Positions 46,374 to 56,781 are shown, numbered from the stretch's first letter. The stretch: 64,000 bases of DNA from Rhizobium favelukesii (GCF_000577275.2 NZ_HG916852.1:871001-935000); one strand, 5' to 3'. A program made the numbers and translations. Notes: generated by a model from the letters alone, not told the origin.

Positions 46374-47834
46374 ATGCACGCAGATGGTATCGAGCCGCTT
46401 GGAGCGGGAGGGGCAGCAACCGTGGACAAGGCGATCGCGGCAGGCGACATCGTGGCGACACCGACGCTGCGAGAGGCGGTTCGCGTCTGGGCGCGCATCG
46501 GCTGTCTGAGCTTCGGCGGGCCAGCCGGTCAGATCGCCCTCATGCATAAGACCATTGTCGACGAGAAGCGCTGGATTTCCGAGGACCGCTTCCTGCACGC
46601 GCTGAATTTCTGCATGTTGCTGCCGGGCCCGGAGGCCCAGCAACTGGCAATCTATATCGGCTGGCTCATGCATGGCGTCCGCGGCGGCTTCATTGCTGGT
46701 CTCCTGTTCATTCTGCCGGGCTTCCTTGTCATCCTGATACTGTCGAGCCTCTACGCCGTCTTTCAGGCGGCAGCATGGCTTCCCGCCCTTTTCTTTGGGG
46801 TGAAGGCTGCGGTTCTGGCCATCGTCATCGAGACACTGCTTAGGGTAGGGCGCCGAGCGCTCAAGAGGCGCTTTCACTACTGCGTGGCGGGCGCGTCGTT
46901 TCTAGCGCTCTTTTTGCTGAACCTGCCGTTTCCTCTGGTTGTCGTCCTGGCCGGAGCAGCCGGGCTGCTATGGATGAAGCATCGCCAAAGTCGATTGGCA
47001 GCGCCATCCGTGCCGCAAGCCCCTCCGCCCCGGTTTGTTCCTGCGGTCACGACGCATGCGATCGCAAGGCCGCTTGTGGTGCTCGTGTTCTGGATCCTCG
47101 TCTGGCAGTCGCCGCTTCTTTTCATTCGTGGCCTTGACGCGCCGACGGACCTGATCGCTGAAACGTTGAGCGGCGAAACCAATGTTTTCGGTGCGGTCTT
47201 CATCTTCTTCTCCAAGATGGCCGTCATTACCTTCGAAGGCGCCTACGCCGTCCTTTCCTACGTCGCTCAGGTCGCCATCGGCCACTACGCCTGGCTCCAG
47301 CCCGGCGAGATGCTCGACGGGCTGGCACTTGCCGAAACGACGCCCGGGCCGTTGGTCCTTGTCCTCTGTTTTGTCGGTTTTCTCGCCGGCTATCGCAACC
47401 CCGTCCTGATGGCGCCGCTTGCCGGCGGCGTTCTCGGCGCCTTCCTCGCCGCATGGGCGACCTTTGTGCCGAGCTTCATCTGGATCTTCGCCGGAGCTCC
47501 CTACATCGAGACGCTGCGCAACAACGAGAACCTCGCGGCCGCCGTTTCGGCGATCACCGCGGCAGTCGTCGGCGTCATTCTCAATCTTGCACTGTGGTTC
47601 GGCCTGCACGTGCTCTTTGCCGAGGTTGGGCGCGTGGGGCTCCTCTCCGGGAAGACCGGTCTGCCGATCGCCAGCTTCGCCTGGCCGCAGTGGTGGACGC
47701 TCGATATCGCGGCACTCGGGATCTTCGTGCTGGCATCCGTCCTGCTCTTTCGCTTCAAGGCGGGCATTCTCACGGTCTTCGGTGTCTCCACCGCCGCGGG
47801 TCTGTTGGTCAAGGCTGCCGCCGCCGTGCTCTAG
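46374..47834 (+). CDS. chrA: Chromate transporter ChrA (two-domain CHR protein)
   Basis: An inner-membrane protein of about 486 residues with two homologous CHR halves. The first begins VWARIGCLSFGGPAGQIALM and has LPGPEAQQLAIYIGWLMHG; the second has FFSKMAVITFEGAYAVLSYV and ETTPGPLVLVLCFVGFLAG. Such long-chain ChrA proteins export chromate and give resistance. The start is uncertain: ATG 46374 has an AGGA 10 bases upstream, while ATG 46353 would add 7 residues without a site. No chrB regulator is adjacent. Confidence 0.9.
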   Translation: MHADGIEPLGAGGAATVDKAIAAGDIVATPTLREAVRVWARIGCLSFGGPAGQIALMHKTIVDEKRWISEDRFLHALNFCMLLPGPEAQQLAIYIGWLMHGVRGGFIAGLLFILPGFLVILILSSLYAVFQAAAWLPALFFGVKAAVLAIVIETLLRVGRRALKRRFHYCVAGASFLALFLLNLPFPLVVVLAGAAGLLWMKHRQSRLAAPSVPQAPPPRFVPAVTTHAIARPLVVLVFWILVWQSPLLFIRGLDAPTDLIAETLSGETNVFGAVFIFFSKMAVITFEGAYAVLSYVAQVAIGHYAWLQPGEMLDGLALAETTPGPLVLVLCFVGFLAGYRNPVLMAPLAGGVLGAFLAAWATFVPSFIWIFAGAPYIETLRNNENLAAAVSAITAAVVGVILNLALWFGLHVLFAEVGRVGLLSGKTGLPIASFAWPQWWTLDIAALGIFVLASVLLFRFKAGILTVFGVSTAAGLLVKAAAAVL

Positions 47835-47937
47835 TCGGCGGCTTCCGGTTTTTTGCAGCAGGCCACCGCAAAATGCCTTGCCATCCCGGCATGCCTTTGC
47901 GATGTCACCCGTGACTTAACGAGATCGGGAAATCGGA

Positions 47938-48786
47938 ATGGCCAAGCGGATCGAGAACTTTGCGGAAATCACCAGCCAGTATGATGCGGTGTTTTGCGAT
48001 GTCTGGGGTGTCTTGCACAATGGCGTCGATCCTTTCCCGAAGGCGGCTGCAGCGCTGGAGGCAGCGCGCGGGGAGGGGCTGACGGTCGTTTTGATCACCA
48101 ATTCGCCGCGCATCGCTCCGCAGGTCGTGACTCAGCTTCGCCAGATCGGCATCCAGGATGGCGCCTACGACCGTATCGTCACATCGGGCGACGTCACGCG
48201 GGGCCTGATTGCAGAGGGGCCGAAGAAGGTATTTCTGCTTGGACCGGATCGCGACCTAGCGATTATCGAGGGGCTTGGTGTGGAGCGCGTCGGCGCCAAG
48301 GATGCCGACTCCGTCGTCTGCACCGGTTTCTTCGACGACGAAACCGAGACCCCGGAAGATTACACCGAGATGCTGAAGACGTTCCAGACGCGTGGCGTGC
48401 CGATGATCTGCGCCAACCCCGATCTGGTTGTCGAGCGCGGCCATAAGATCATCCCTTGCGCCGGCGCGATGGCCGCCTACTACAATCAGCTCGGTGGTGA
48501 GACGCGCATTGCCGGCAAGCCGCACAAGCCGATCTACGAGGCCGTCTTGTCGGTCGCCCGCGAGGCCCACGGCGACTTTCCGCCGAGCCGCGTCCTTGCA
48601 ATCGGGGACGGCATGCCGACAGATGTTCGTGGCGCTCTCGATTACGGCCTGGACCTCCTCTATATCAGCGGCGGCATCCACGCGAAGGAATACACGCTGA
48701 ACGGAAAGACCGACGAGGCGATCCTCACGGCATATCTGGACCGCGAAAAAGCGACACCGAAGTGGTGGATGCCTCGTCTCGCATAA
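47938..48786 (+). CDS. HAD hydrolase, class IIA (TIGR01459-like)
   Basis: A 282-residue phosphatase of the NagD-like type. Motif I is FCDVWGVLHNGVDPFP, where the second aspartate is replaced by tryptophan-glycine as in the TIGR01459 group; motif II is VLITNSPR and motif IV LAIGDGMPTDVRGALDYGLDLLY. A CII cap domain lies between. In rhizobia this gene normally precedes ribF, as here, which suggests a role in flavin or sugar phosphate turnover, but the substrate is unknown. Confidence 0.9.
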   Translation: MAKRIENFAEITSQYDAVFCDVWGVLHNGVDPFPKAAAALEAARGEGLTVVLITNSPRIAPQVVTQLRQIGIQDGAYDRIVTSGDVTRGLIAEGPKKVFLLGPDRDLAIIEGLGVERVGAKDADSVVCTGFFDDETETPEDYTEMLKTFQTRGVPMICANPDLVVERGHKIIPCAGAMAAYYNQLGGETRIAGKPHKPIYEAVLSVAREAHGDFPPSRVLAIGDGMPTDVRGALDYGLDLLYISGGIHAKEYTLNGKTDEAILTAYLDREKATPKWWMPRLA

Positions 48787-48813
48787 AGAGCCTCGCATAA
48801 GAAAAGCCAGCCG

Positions 48814-49797
48814 ATGACCGTTTTTCACCGCAACGAAACCCGTGAACCCCTGCCGGCCCACCTGCGTGGCGGCGTAATTGCCATCGGCAACTTCGACGGT
48901 GTGCATCGGGGTCACCAGTCCGTCCTGAACCGGGCCTTGGAGATATCGAGGCAGCGCGGCATTCCGGCGCTGGTCCTGACATTTGAACCACATCCCCGCA
49001 CGGTCTTTCGCCCTGACCAGCCGGTCTTTCGCCTGACGCCGGCACCGCTCAAGGCGCGTATCCTCGAAGCGATCGGCTTCAACGCAGTCATCGAATATCC
49101 CTTCGACAGGGAGTTTTCGCAGCGCTCGGCGGACGATTTCATCCATTCGATCCTGAAGGATTGGCTAGGTGCATCCGAGGTCGTAACGGGCTTCAACTTT
49201 CATTTCGGCCGTGGCCGGGAAGGCGGTCCGGCCTTCCTGATGGATGCCGGTCAGAAATATGGCTTCGGCGTGACGTTGATCGACGCCTTTCGCGACGAGA
49301 ATACAGACGTGGTGTCCTCGAGCCACATTCGCGAACTGCTGAAGGACGGCAATGTCAGCGAGGCGGCTGCCATGCTCGGCTATCACTATACGGTGGAAGC
49401 GGAGGTGATCGGCGGCGAGAAGCTTGGCCGCCAGCTCGGCTTTCCGACCGCGAATATGCAGTTGCCCGCTGAAGCCGACCTCAGGGCGGGTATCTATGCC
49501 GTTCGCTTCCGTCGTGCCGATGGCACTCTCCACGATGGTGTCGCCAGCTATGGCCGCCGACCGACGGTAACCGACAACGGCGCGCCACTGCTAGAGACCT
49601 ACGTCTTCGATTTCAGCGGCGACCTCTACGGGCAGACCTGTTCTGTATCCTTCTTCGGCCACCTGCGGCCGGAACTGAAGTTTGACGGCCTCGATCCTCT
49701 TGTGGAGCAGATGCATCGGGACAAGGAAGAGGCGAGGGCGCTGCTTGCGGGCGTGCAGTCGCTCGGCGAGCTCGACCGGAAGATCTGCTTCACCTGA
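48814..49797 (+). CDS. ribF: Bifunctional riboflavin kinase/FAD synthetase
   Basis: Makes FMN from riboflavin and FAD from FMN. The 327-residue protein has the N-terminal nucleotidyltransferase domain (VIAIGNFDGVHRGHQSVLNR; SSSHIREL) and the C-terminal kinase domain (EKLGRQLGFPTANMQ; DGVASYGRRPTVTD). It starts 27 bases after the HAD gene, so the two likely share a transcript. Confidence 0.95.
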   Translation: MTVFHRNETREPLPAHLRGGVIAIGNFDGVHRGHQSVLNRALEISRQRGIPALVLTFEPHPRTVFRPDQPVFRLTPAPLKARILEAIGFNAVIEYPFDREFSQRSADDFIHSILKDWLGASEVVTGFNFHFGRGREGGPAFLMDAGQKYGFGVTLIDAFRDENTDVVSSSHIRELLKDGNVSEAAAMLGYHYTVEAEVIGGEKLGRQLGFPTANMQLPAEADLRAGIYAVRFRRADGTLHDGVASYGRRPTVTDNGAPLLETYVFDFSGDLYGQTCSVSFFGHLRPELKFDGLDPLVEQMHRDKEEARALLAGVQSLGELDRKICFT

Positions 49798-50372
49798 CGT
49801 TCAGCCGCTTTCTAAAATTGTGGCTCTTTCAGGGCGGCGGCGCTGCCGCGCTCGCTCATGGGGATATGTCATCTATTTGATAAGACGCGGATTCGCTGCG
49901 CCCCAGCGCCGAAAGGCAATCATCACATGGATAAAAGGTTTGGAACGGCAGCCTGCTGGCTGCCGGGTGCCTCTGGGTACCCGTCCGTAACTTTCACGAC
50001 CTTTTTCTCTTCTACCCGCATTGGCGCTGAACATCATCGTCGCTGTCGTCGTCAATGTGCTGACCCCGGCAAAGGTGCCGGCGCGCGCCTGATCGTCGCT
50101 CGAAAACGGAAGCTGCGGATGAAAATGCCCGCGGTTTTCCATGCGACGACGTCATGGAATCCCTCTTCCTTTTCACTGCAAAAGCGCCTATGAACCGGCG
50201 CGATGAACACGTTCCGGCTGGCGATCACGATACGAATTATCGGCCCGGCCTTCCGCGCGCGCTAAGCGGCCGGAAGGTCCGGGTTTTCGGCGCTTGGACG
50301 ACGAGCGCCTCCGTCACCAATTTTCAAGCCCGTTGCGCCCGCTCCCGTGGCGCCTAGAGACGATTGCTAGAC
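49798..50372. other. 575-base intergenic region before ileS, with several hairpins
   Basis: No convincing gene. CGGCAGC and GCTGCCG (near 49948-49968) and GGCCTTCCG with CGGAAGG (near 50247-50276) form clear hairpins; CCGGC/GCCGG near 50075-50090 forms another. The interval is unusually long for two housekeeping genes. It contains the ileS promoter and may hold a leader or small RNA; no T-box-like element was seen. Confidence 0.4.
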
Positions 50373-53279
50373 ATGACCGATACAGCCGAAAAAATCGACT
50401 ACTCGAAGACCCTCTATCTGCCGGAAACAGACTTCCCGATGCGCGCCGGCCTGCCGCAGAAGGAGCCGGAAACCGTTGCCCGCTGGCAGCAGATGGGTCT
50501 CTACAAGAAGCTTCGGGCGTCCGCAGCCGGCCGCGAGAAGTTCGTGCTCCACGACGGCCCTCCCTATGCCAACGGCAACATCCACATCGGCCACGCGCTG
50601 AACAAGATCCTCAAGGACGTCATCAACCGCTCGTTCCAGATGCGCGGCTTCGACGCCAACTACGTTCCCGGCTGGGACTGCCACGGCCTCCCGATCGAAT
50701 GGAAGATCGAGGAGAAGTACCGCGAGAAGGGCAAGAACAAGGACGAGGTTCCGGTCAACGAATTCCGCCAGGAATGCCGTGACTTTGCGGCTGGCTGGAT
50801 CAAGGTGCAGTCGGAGGAGTTCAAGCGCCTCGGCATCGAGGGCGACTTCGAAAACCCCTACACGACGATGAACTTCCACGCGGAATCGCGCATCGCCGGC
50901 GAACTGCTGAAGATCGCGAAATCTGGCCAGCTTTATCGCGGCTCGAAGCCGATCATGTGGTCGGTCGTCGAGCGCACGGCGCTCGCTGAAGCCGAGGTCG
51001 AATACGCCGATGTCGAAAGCGATATGATCTGGGTGAAGTTCCCGATCGCGGAAGGCCCCAGCGAACTCAAGGGCGCCTTCGTGGTAATCTGGACGACCAC
51101 GCCGTGGACAATCCCAGGCAACCGCGCGATCGCCTATTCCTCGCGCTATGGTTACGGCCTCTACGAGGTCGAAACGGCTGAGAACGACTTCGGACCGCAG
51201 CCCGGCGAGAAGCTGATTTTTGCCAAGCGCCTCGCCGAGGAGTCAGCTGCCAAGGCGAAGGTGACCCTCAAGTTCGTCCGCGATGTCGCGGCGGTGGAAT
51301 TTGCGGCGATCACCTGCGCGCACCCGCTGCACGGGCTCGGCGGCGGCTACCACTTTGGGGTGCCCCTCCTCGACGGCGACCATGTCACCGATGAGACGGG
51401 AACCGGCTTCGTCCATACCGCGCCGAGCCATGGCCGCGAAGACTTTGACGCCTGGATGGACAACGCCCGGGCCCTCGAAGCACGCGGCATCTCCTCTGCG
51501 ATCCCGTTCCCGGTCGACGACGCGGGCTTCTTCACTGTCGACGCACCCGGCTTCGGCCCGGATGCGGAAGGCGGTGCGGCGCGCGTCATCGACGACAGCG
51601 GCAAGAAGGGCGATGCCAACGAGCGTGTCATCAAGGCGCTGATCGGCCGTCATGCCCTGTTCGCGCGCGGCCGTCTCAAGCATTCCTATCCGCACTCGTG
51701 GCGGTCGAAGAAGCCGGTCATCTTCCGCAACACGCCGCAGTGGTTTGTCTACATGGACAAGGAGCTTGGCGACGGAACGACGTTGCGTTCCCGTGCGCTG
51801 AACGCGATCGACGAGACCCGCTTCGTGCCTGCTGCCGGCCAGAACCGTCTACGCGCCATGATCGAGCAGCGTCCGGACTGGGTGCTTTCGCGTCAGCGCG
51901 CTTGGGGTGTGCCGATCTGCGTCTTCGTCGATGAGCAGGGCGAAATCCTGCAGGACGATGGGGTCAATGCGCGCATCCTCGATGCCTTCGAAAGGGAAGG
52001 CGCCGATGCCTGGTTCGCGGACGGCGCACGTGAGCGCTTCCTCGGCGAGAAGGCAAACGAGCCCTGGACGCAGGTCATGGACATCCTCGACGTCTGGTTC
52101 GACTCGGGCTCGACCCACACGTTCACGCTCGAAGACCGTCCGGATCTCAAGTGGCCGGCCGACGTCTATCTGGAAGGCTCGGACCAGCATCGGGGCTGGT
52201 TCCATTCGTCTCTGCTGGAATCGGCCGCTACGCGCGGCCGCGCGCCTTACAATGCCGTCATCACCCATGGCTTCACCATGGATGAGAAGGGCGAGAAGAT
52301 GTCGAAGTCCAAGGGTAACGTCACATCGCCCCAAGAGGTGATGAAGGACGCCGGCGCGGATATTCTGCGCCTTTGGGTGATGACCTCGGACTACGCGGAA
52401 GATCTGCGCGTCGGCAAGACGATCATCCAGACCAACATCGATGCCTATCGCAAGCTGCGCAACACGATCCGCTGGATGCTCGGCACGCTGGCACATGATA
52501 AGGGCGAAGTCATCGCGCTTGCCGAACTGCCCGAGCTCGAGCAGCTGATGCTGCATCGCCTGTCGGAACTCGACCAGCTCGTCCGCGAAAGCTACGACGC
52601 CTTCGAATTCAAGAAGATTGCCCGTGCGCTGATCGACTTTGCCAACGTTGAACTCTCGGCTTTCTACTTCGACGTCCGCAAGGATGCGCTCTACTGCGAT
52701 GCGCCGTCGAGCCGGCGCCGTCGTTCGGCCCTCCATGTCATCCGCAATATCTTCGAATGCATGGTGACTTGGCTGGCGCCGATGCTGCCCTTCACGGCGG
52801 AAGAGGCTTGGCTGTCGCGCAATCCTTCGGTTGTCTCGATTCACCTCGAGCAGTTCCCCGCCATTCCGGCGGAATGGAAGAACGACGCTCTTGCCGAGAA
52901 GTGGAAGAAGATCCGGGCCGTCCGCACCGTGGTCACCGGTGCACTTGAAATTGAGCGCAAGGACAAGCGCATCGGATCCTCGCTGGAGGCAGCCCCCGTC
53001 GTCCACGTCGCCGATGCGGAGCTTCTGAAAGCACTGGAGGGTCAGGACTTCGAGGAGATCTGCATCACCTCTGCAATCGTTATCGATAGCGCCGAAGGTC
53101 CGGCCAATGCCTTCCGTCTCCCCGAGGTATCGGGTGTCAGCGTCGAGCCGAAACTGGCCGAAGGCACCAAGTGCGCCCGCTCCTGGCGGATCACGACGGA
53201 TGTCGGCTTGGATCCGGCCTATCCCGATGTCTCGGCGCGCGATGCGGCCGCTCTGCATGAACTTGCGGTGCAAAACTGA
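50373..53279 (+). CDS. ileS: Isoleucyl-tRNA synthetase
   Basis: Charges tRNA-Ile. The 968-residue class I enzyme has the HIGH-type signature [16 protein letters not shown] near residue 65, an editing domain (the [16 protein letters not shown] segment near residue 240) and the KMSKS signature [10 protein letters not shown] near residue 640. The C-terminal zinc motif of shorter enzymes is not evident. ATG 50373 is chosen; a TTG 3 codons upstream has no family support. Confidence 0.97.
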   Translation: MTDTAEKIDYSKTLYLPETDFPMRAGLPQKEPETVARWQQMGLYKKLRASAAGREKFVLHDGPPYANGNIHIGHALNKILKDVINRSFQMRGFDANYVPGWDCHGLPIEWKIEEKYREKGKNKDEVPVNEFRQECRDFAAGWIKVQSEEFKRLGIEGDFENPYTTMNFHAESRIAGELLKIAKSGQLYRGSKPIMWSVVERTALAEAEVEYADVESDMIWVKFPIAEGPSELKGAFVVIWTTTPWTIPGNRAIAYSSRYGYGLYEVETAENDFGPQPGEKLIFAKRLAEESAAKAKVTLKFVRDVAAVEFAAITCAHPLHGLGGGYHFGVPLLDGDHVTDETGTGFVHTAPSHGREDFDAWMDNARALEARGISSAIPFPVDDAGFFTVDAPGFGPDAEGGAARVIDDSGKKGDANERVIKALIGRHALFARGRLKHSYPHSWRSKKPVIFRNTPQWFVYMDKELGDGTTLRSRALNAIDETRFVPAAGQNRLRAMIEQRPDWVLSRQRAWGVPICVFVDEQGEILQDDGVNARILDAFEREGADAWFADGARERFLGEKANEPWTQVMDILDVWFDSGSTHTFTLEDRPDLKWPADVYLEGSDQHRGWFHSSLLESAATRGRAPYNAVITHGFTMDEKGEKMSKSKGNVTSPQEVMKDAGADILRLWVMTSDYAEDLRVGKTIIQTNIDAYRKLRNTIRWMLGTLAHDKGEVIALAELPELEQLMLHRLSELDQLVRESYDAFEFKKIARALIDFANVELSAFYFDVRKDALYCDAPSSRRRRSALHVIRNIFECMVTWLAPMLPFTAEEAWLSRNPSVVSIHLEQFPAIPAEWKNDALAEKWKKIRAVRTVVTGALEIERKDKRIGSSLEAAPVVHVADAELLKALEGQDFEEICITSAIVIDSAEGPANAFRLPEVSGVSVEPKLAEGTKCARSWRITTDVGLDPAYPDVSARDAAALHELAVQN

Positions 53280-53411
53280 AGAATATTACCGGGTGAATTG
53301 CCTAAACGTGGTTCATCCGGTAAAAGCTGCCTGAAAATGGCCGGATTTTTACGTCAGGGGACGATTGTCCGGGTGGGCGATGATTGCACCGGCATGGCTG
53401 GAAGGGTTTTC

Positions 53412-54041
53412 ATGTTTTCAACGCGTTGGTTCCGTGTCGGCGTCTGCCTGACGGTTGCTGTGGCAGGCGGCTCGATGATCACCGGCTGCATGGGGAGCCC
53501 CCGCTACGGAACGGACAAGACCGCAATGGAGCAGTTGACCGACGATCTTGGTCAGTCCGTTTCCCTGACCGGCGACGGACCGAAGAACAAGGGCGTCAAG
53601 TACAGCGCGCGCCCGGGCCTCGTTCTGCCGTCTGACACCGCCAAGGAAGCTCTCGTCGAGCCGCAGCAGAGCATCGCCAGCAAGGAAAATCCGCAGTGGA
53701 TCGAATCCCCGGAAGAAACCCGCGCGCGTCTCGTCAAGGAAGCTGACGAAAACAGCGACAACCCGGGCTACCGCTCGCCGCTCGCAAGCAACCAGGTCGA
53801 GGGAGGCCGAGGCACGACCGAAGCCCAGACCAAGGCCTATCGCGAAGCCCGCGCCATCCAGAAGGGCGCCTATATCGATCAGCGCCGCTACATCTCGGAT
53901 CCGCCGACCGAGTATCGTCAGGTCGATGATGCCACGAAGCTGGACGATCTCGGCGAACCGGAGCTGAAGAAGCAGAAGAAGCGGAAGAAGGAAGCTGCGA
54001 TTGCCGGTTCCGGCAAGCAGTGGTGGAACCTCCTTCAGTAG
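53412..54041 (+). CDS. Lipoprotein of unknown function
   Basis: A 209-residue protein from ATG 53412 (MFSTRWFRVGVCLTVAVAGG), with AAGGG upstream. The lipobox SMITGC places the lipidated cysteine at about residue 25. The mature part is hydrophilic, with an acid-rich centre and a very basic C-terminal stretch (KKQKKRKKEAAIAGSGK). Similar lipoproteins follow ileS in other rhizobia as I recall. Function unknown; membrane-anchored. Confidence 0.8.
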   Translation: MFSTRWFRVGVCLTVAVAGGSMITGCMGSPRYGTDKTAMEQLTDDLGQSVSLTGDGPKNKGVKYSARPGLVLPSDTAKEALVEPQQSIASKENPQWIESPEETRARLVKEADENSDNPGYRSPLASNQVEGGRGTTEAQTKAYREARAIQKGAYIDQRRYISDPPTEYRQVDDATKLDDLGEPELKKQKKRKKEAAIAGSGKQWWNLLQ

Positions 54042-54048
54042 AGTTTCG

Positions 54049-54078
54049 AGCGGGGCCCATCAGCCCCGCTTTGCTTTT
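54049..54078. terminator. Intrinsic terminator between the lipoprotein gene and a convergent membrane-protein gene
   Basis: AGCGGGG at 54049-54055 pairs with CCCCGCT at 54064-54070 with an 8-base loop and is followed by TTTGCTTTT. It overlaps the 3' end of the minus-strand gene. Confidence 0.8.
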
Positions 54079-54362
54079 GACCACCTGTCAACCGGCAAGA
54101 CGTGTAGGATCTGGCAGGCGAGGAAGATCCCGCCCGCCAAGCCGAGGGCTGACGGATCGATCGTTCCGCTTGATGGCATCGCCGCAAGAGCAAGTATCGG
54201 TATGAAGGTAAAGGCGAGCAGCCGAGGCGCCGACCAGTTTCCATTTACCGTAAGCGACCATCGCATCGGGATCGATCCGCTATCGGGGGCGATCTTCCGA
54301 TGGGCATAGATGGCGACGGCGACCATGAGAACGAATTCGCCGGTGAGCACGTCATGGCACAT
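54060..54362 (-). CDS. Small membrane protein, DUF1648-like
   Basis: A 100-residue protein from ATG 54362 (MCHDVLTGEFVLMVAVAIYA). SIPMRWSLTVNGNWSAPRLL resembles the DUF1648/SdpI segment (IPxHWNxxGxxDxWxSK), and three hydrophobic helices can be seen. It overlaps the end of tadA by 11 bases in another frame, so it is cotranscribed with it. Role unknown. Confidence 0.6.
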   Translation of the reverse strand: MCHDVLTGEFVLMVAVAIYAHRKIAPDSGSIPMRWSLTVNGNWSAPRLLAFTFIPILALAAMPSSGTIDPSALGLAGGIFLACQILHVLPVDRWSKAKRG

Positions 54363-54807
54363 CCCGTTTTCGCGCGAAGAACGTGCGCAGGATATCGGCG
54401 GATGTCGTCTCCTGCAAACCGGAATACACGTCCGGCGCGTGATGGCATGTCGGTTGCGTGTAGAAGCGTACGCCGTTGTCGACGGCCCCGCCCTTCGGGT
54501 CCTCCGCACCGTAGTAGAGCCTGCGAATGCGGGCGAAGGAAATGGCCGCGGCACACATCGTGCACGGCTCCAGCGTCACATAGAGATCGGCGCCGGTCAG
54601 GCGCTCTTGGCCAAGCTCGTCGCAAGCCATGCGAATGACGGCGACTTCGGCATGCGCGGTCACATCGTTGAGCTCGCGCGTACGATTGCCGGATGCCGCG
54701 ATCACGGCCCCGTCAATCACCAGAACCGCTCCGATCGGCACCTCGCCGCGCTCTCCGGCGGCGCGGGCCTGGTCGAGCGCCAGCTCCATAAATTGATTTG
54801 TCTTCAC
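54352..54807 (-). CDS. tadA: tRNA-specific adenosine deaminase
   Basis: Converts A34 to inosine in tRNA-Arg(ACG). The 151-residue protein has the zinc ligands in VTAHAEVAVIRMA and LEPCTMCAAAI, with the catalytic glutamate in HAE. GTG 54807 gives MKTNQFMELALDQARAAGER; ATG 54789 would drop six residues. The open frame upstream, running through the opposite strand of rluB, is a shadow and not part of the gene. Confidence 0.93.
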   Translation of the reverse strand: MKTNQFMELALDQARAAGERGEVPIGAVLVIDGAVIAASGNRTRELNDVTAHAEVAVIRMACDELGQERLTGADLYVTLEPCTMCAAAISFARIRRLYYGAEDPKGGAVDNGVRFYTQPTCHHAPDVYSGLQETTSADILRTFFARKRDVP

Positions 54808-54879
54808 GATCCGACAATTTCCACTTAACCGCAGGGGCGCGACCTGATAGGAAGGCCCGAAAAGGCAGGCAAACAACAA

Positions 54880-56781
54880 ATGACATTCAAAGACAAGCCA
54901 AAACGGCCGGGCGGCAAGCCATCTCCGCGCAATGCCGGCCCGAAATCCGGCGAAAAGCCGGCAAAGGCGCTCGTCAAGACCGAGGCGAGCGACGTTGCCG
55001 AGGGCGACTCCAAGGCCGAGCGCATCTCGAAAGTGATGGCGCGCGCTGGCGTTGCATCCCGCCGCGACATCGAGCGCATGATCATGGACGGCCGCGTCAA
55101 GCTGAACGGCAAGCTCCTCGACAGCCCGGTCGTCAACGTGACGCTGGCAGACAAGATCGAAGTGGACGGCGTTCCGATCCGCGGAATCGAGCGCACGAGG
55201 CTGTGGCTCTATCACAAGCCCGCCGGCCTCGTGACCACGAATGTGGACCCGGAAGGGCGCCCCACGGTTTTCGACAATCTGCCGGACGACCTGCCGCGCG
55301 TCATGTCGATCGGTCGCCTCGACATCAACACCGAAGGCCTGCTGCTGCTGACCAACGATGGCGGCCTGGCCCGCGCGCTGGAATTGCCGACGACAGGCTG
55401 GCTGCGCCGCTACCGCGTGCGCGCCCACGGCGAGATCGATCAGGAGGCTTTGGACAAGCTCAAGGACGGCATTGCCGTCGATGGTGTCCTCTACGGCTCG
55501 ATCGAAGCAACGCTCGATCGCACTCAAGGGTCGAATGTCTGGCTCACGATGGGCCTGCGCGAAGGCAAGAACCGCGAAATCAAAAACGTGTTGGGTGCAC
55601 TCGGTCTCGACGTCAATCGTCTGATCCGCATCTCTTACGGCCCCTTCCAGCTCGGCGACCTGCCGGAGCGGGATGTGGTCGAAGTCCGCGGACGCACCTT
55701 GCGCGACCAGCTCGGCCCACGCCTGATCGAGGATGCGAAGGCTAATTTCGACGCGCCGATCTACAACTCGCCGGCCGTTGCCGCCGACGAGGAGGTCGAA
55801 GCGAAGCCGGAGCGACGCGAGCGCTCGTGGAAGCCGGAAGACAAGCGCGAGCGTGCACTGAGCCGCCTCGACACCAAGCGTGACGACCGCCGCGATGACC
55901 GCCGCGACGGCGGCCGCAAGGAAGATGACCGCCCGAAGCGCCCTGCGCTCGGCAGCCGCCGCAATGCGAATGTCTGGATGGCTCCCGGCGCGCGCCCGCT
56001 TGGCGAAAAGGCAGCCGCCAAGGCCGAAAAGAACGCCCAGACCGCGCTTAGGCGCGGCGAGAAGCCCGGCCGCTCCAAGCCGCAGCCGACCCGCTACGAC
56101 GACACCGGTCCGCGCGTCCAGATCAACCGCGCCCGCGATGACGAAGGGGAGTGGATCCGTTCCAGCGAAGTGACGAGCAAGGATGAAGGCGGCCGCAAGC
56201 GCTCTGGCAACCGTCCCGGCGGCGACCGCACGGAGCGTGGTGACAGATCTTATGGCGACCGTCCTCCCCGTGGTGACAGGCCAGCCGGTGATCGCCCCTC
56301 GCGAGGCGACCGTCCGTTCGGCGATGGGCCCCGCGGTGATCGCAAGCCGCGCGAAGAAGGGGCCGAACGCCCGCGCTCCTACGGCGACCGTCCGGCGCGC
56401 AGTGACCGACCTTACGGTGACCGCCCAGCGCGCAGCGATAGGCCATCCGGCGATCGTCCTGCACGGGGTGACCGCCCGTTCGGTGCAAAGCCTCGCGCAG
56501 ACCGCAAGCCGCGCGGCGATCGCCGGCCACGTGCAGAGGGGGACGAGCGTCCGCGCACCAAAAGCTTCTCCGGCGAAACGCGGTCCGAGCGTCCAGCTGG
56601 TGACCGACCCTTTGGCGATAAGCCGCGCGGCAAGAGCTTCGGCGGCAAGCCCGGCGGCGGCAAGAATTTCTCCGGCAAGCCCAAGGGCGACAGGCCGGGC
56701 GGCGGCAAGCCTTCCGGCGGGCCGTCGCGGGGTGGACCGAAGGGAAAGGGAATGACGCGCGGTGCGGATCGTCGGCGGTGA
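54880..56781 (+). CDS. rluB: rRNA pseudouridine synthase with long repetitive basic tail
   Basis: Family of RsuA/RluB/RluE, which modifies helix 90 of 23S rRNA. The S4 domain (RISKVMARAGVASRRDIERM) starts near residue 47; the catalytic aspartate is in SIGRLDINTEGLLLLTNDG near residue 150; GLREGKNREIKNVLGALGLD follows. After about residue 300 comes a 330-residue disordered tail, very rich in G, D, R, P and K, with repeated GDRP(A/S)RGDRPFGD-type units between about 56200 and 56560. ATG 54880 is used. Overlaps the rsmD start by 20 bases. Confidence 0.93.
   Translation: MTFKDKPKRPGGKPSPRNAGPKSGEKPAKALVKTEASDVAEGDSKAERISKVMARAGVASRRDIERMIMDGRVKLNGKLLDSPVVNVTLADKIEVDGVPIRGIERTRLWLYHKPAGLVTTNVDPEGRPTVFDNLPDDLPRVMSIGRLDINTEGLLLLTNDGGLARALELPTTGWLRRYRVRAHGEIDQEALDKLKDGIAVDGVLYGSIEATLDRTQGSNVWLTMGLREGKNREIKNVLGALGLDVNRLIRISYGPFQLGDLPERDVVEVRGRTLRDQLGPRLIEDAKANFDAPIYNSPAVAADEEVEAKPERRERSWKPEDKRERALSRLDTKRDDRRDDRRDGGRKEDDRPKRPALGSRRNANVWMAPGARPLGEKAAAKAEKNAQTALRRGEKPGRSKPQPTRYDDTGPRVQINRARDDEGEWIRSSEVTSKDEGGRKRSGNRPGGDRTERGDRSYGDRPPRGDRPAGDRPSRGDRPFGDGPRGDRKPREEGAERPRSYGDRPARSDRPYGDRPARSDRPSGDRPARGDRPFGAKPRADRKPRGDRRPRAEGDERPRTKSFSGETRSERPAGDRPFGDKPRGKSFGGKPGGGKNFSGKPKGDRPGGGKPSGGPSRGGPKGKGMTRGADRRR
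56200..56560 (+). repeat. Tandem degenerate GDRP-type coding repeats in the rluB tail
   Basis: About 20 units of the type GDRP, ARSDRP and RGDRPFG follow each other. The DNA repeats are imperfect (ggtgaccgcc, ggcgaccgtc, agtgaccgac variants), so the protein pattern is conserved more than the DNA. Such stretches vary in length between strains by slippage or recombination. Confidence 0.75.

Noticed and set aside
49798..50372. T-box-like riboswitch upstream of ileS
   Set aside because: No T-box sequence or specifier stem was found, and T-boxes are rare outside Gram-positive bacteria.
51849..53273. A 474-codon open frame antisense to ileS
   Set aside because: Composition mirrors the ileS coding strand; no recognisable motif and no promoter.
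56200..56560. Regular short repeats that could suggest a CRISPR array
   Set aside because: The repeats are in frame, encode GDRP units, vary in sequence and have no unique spacers.
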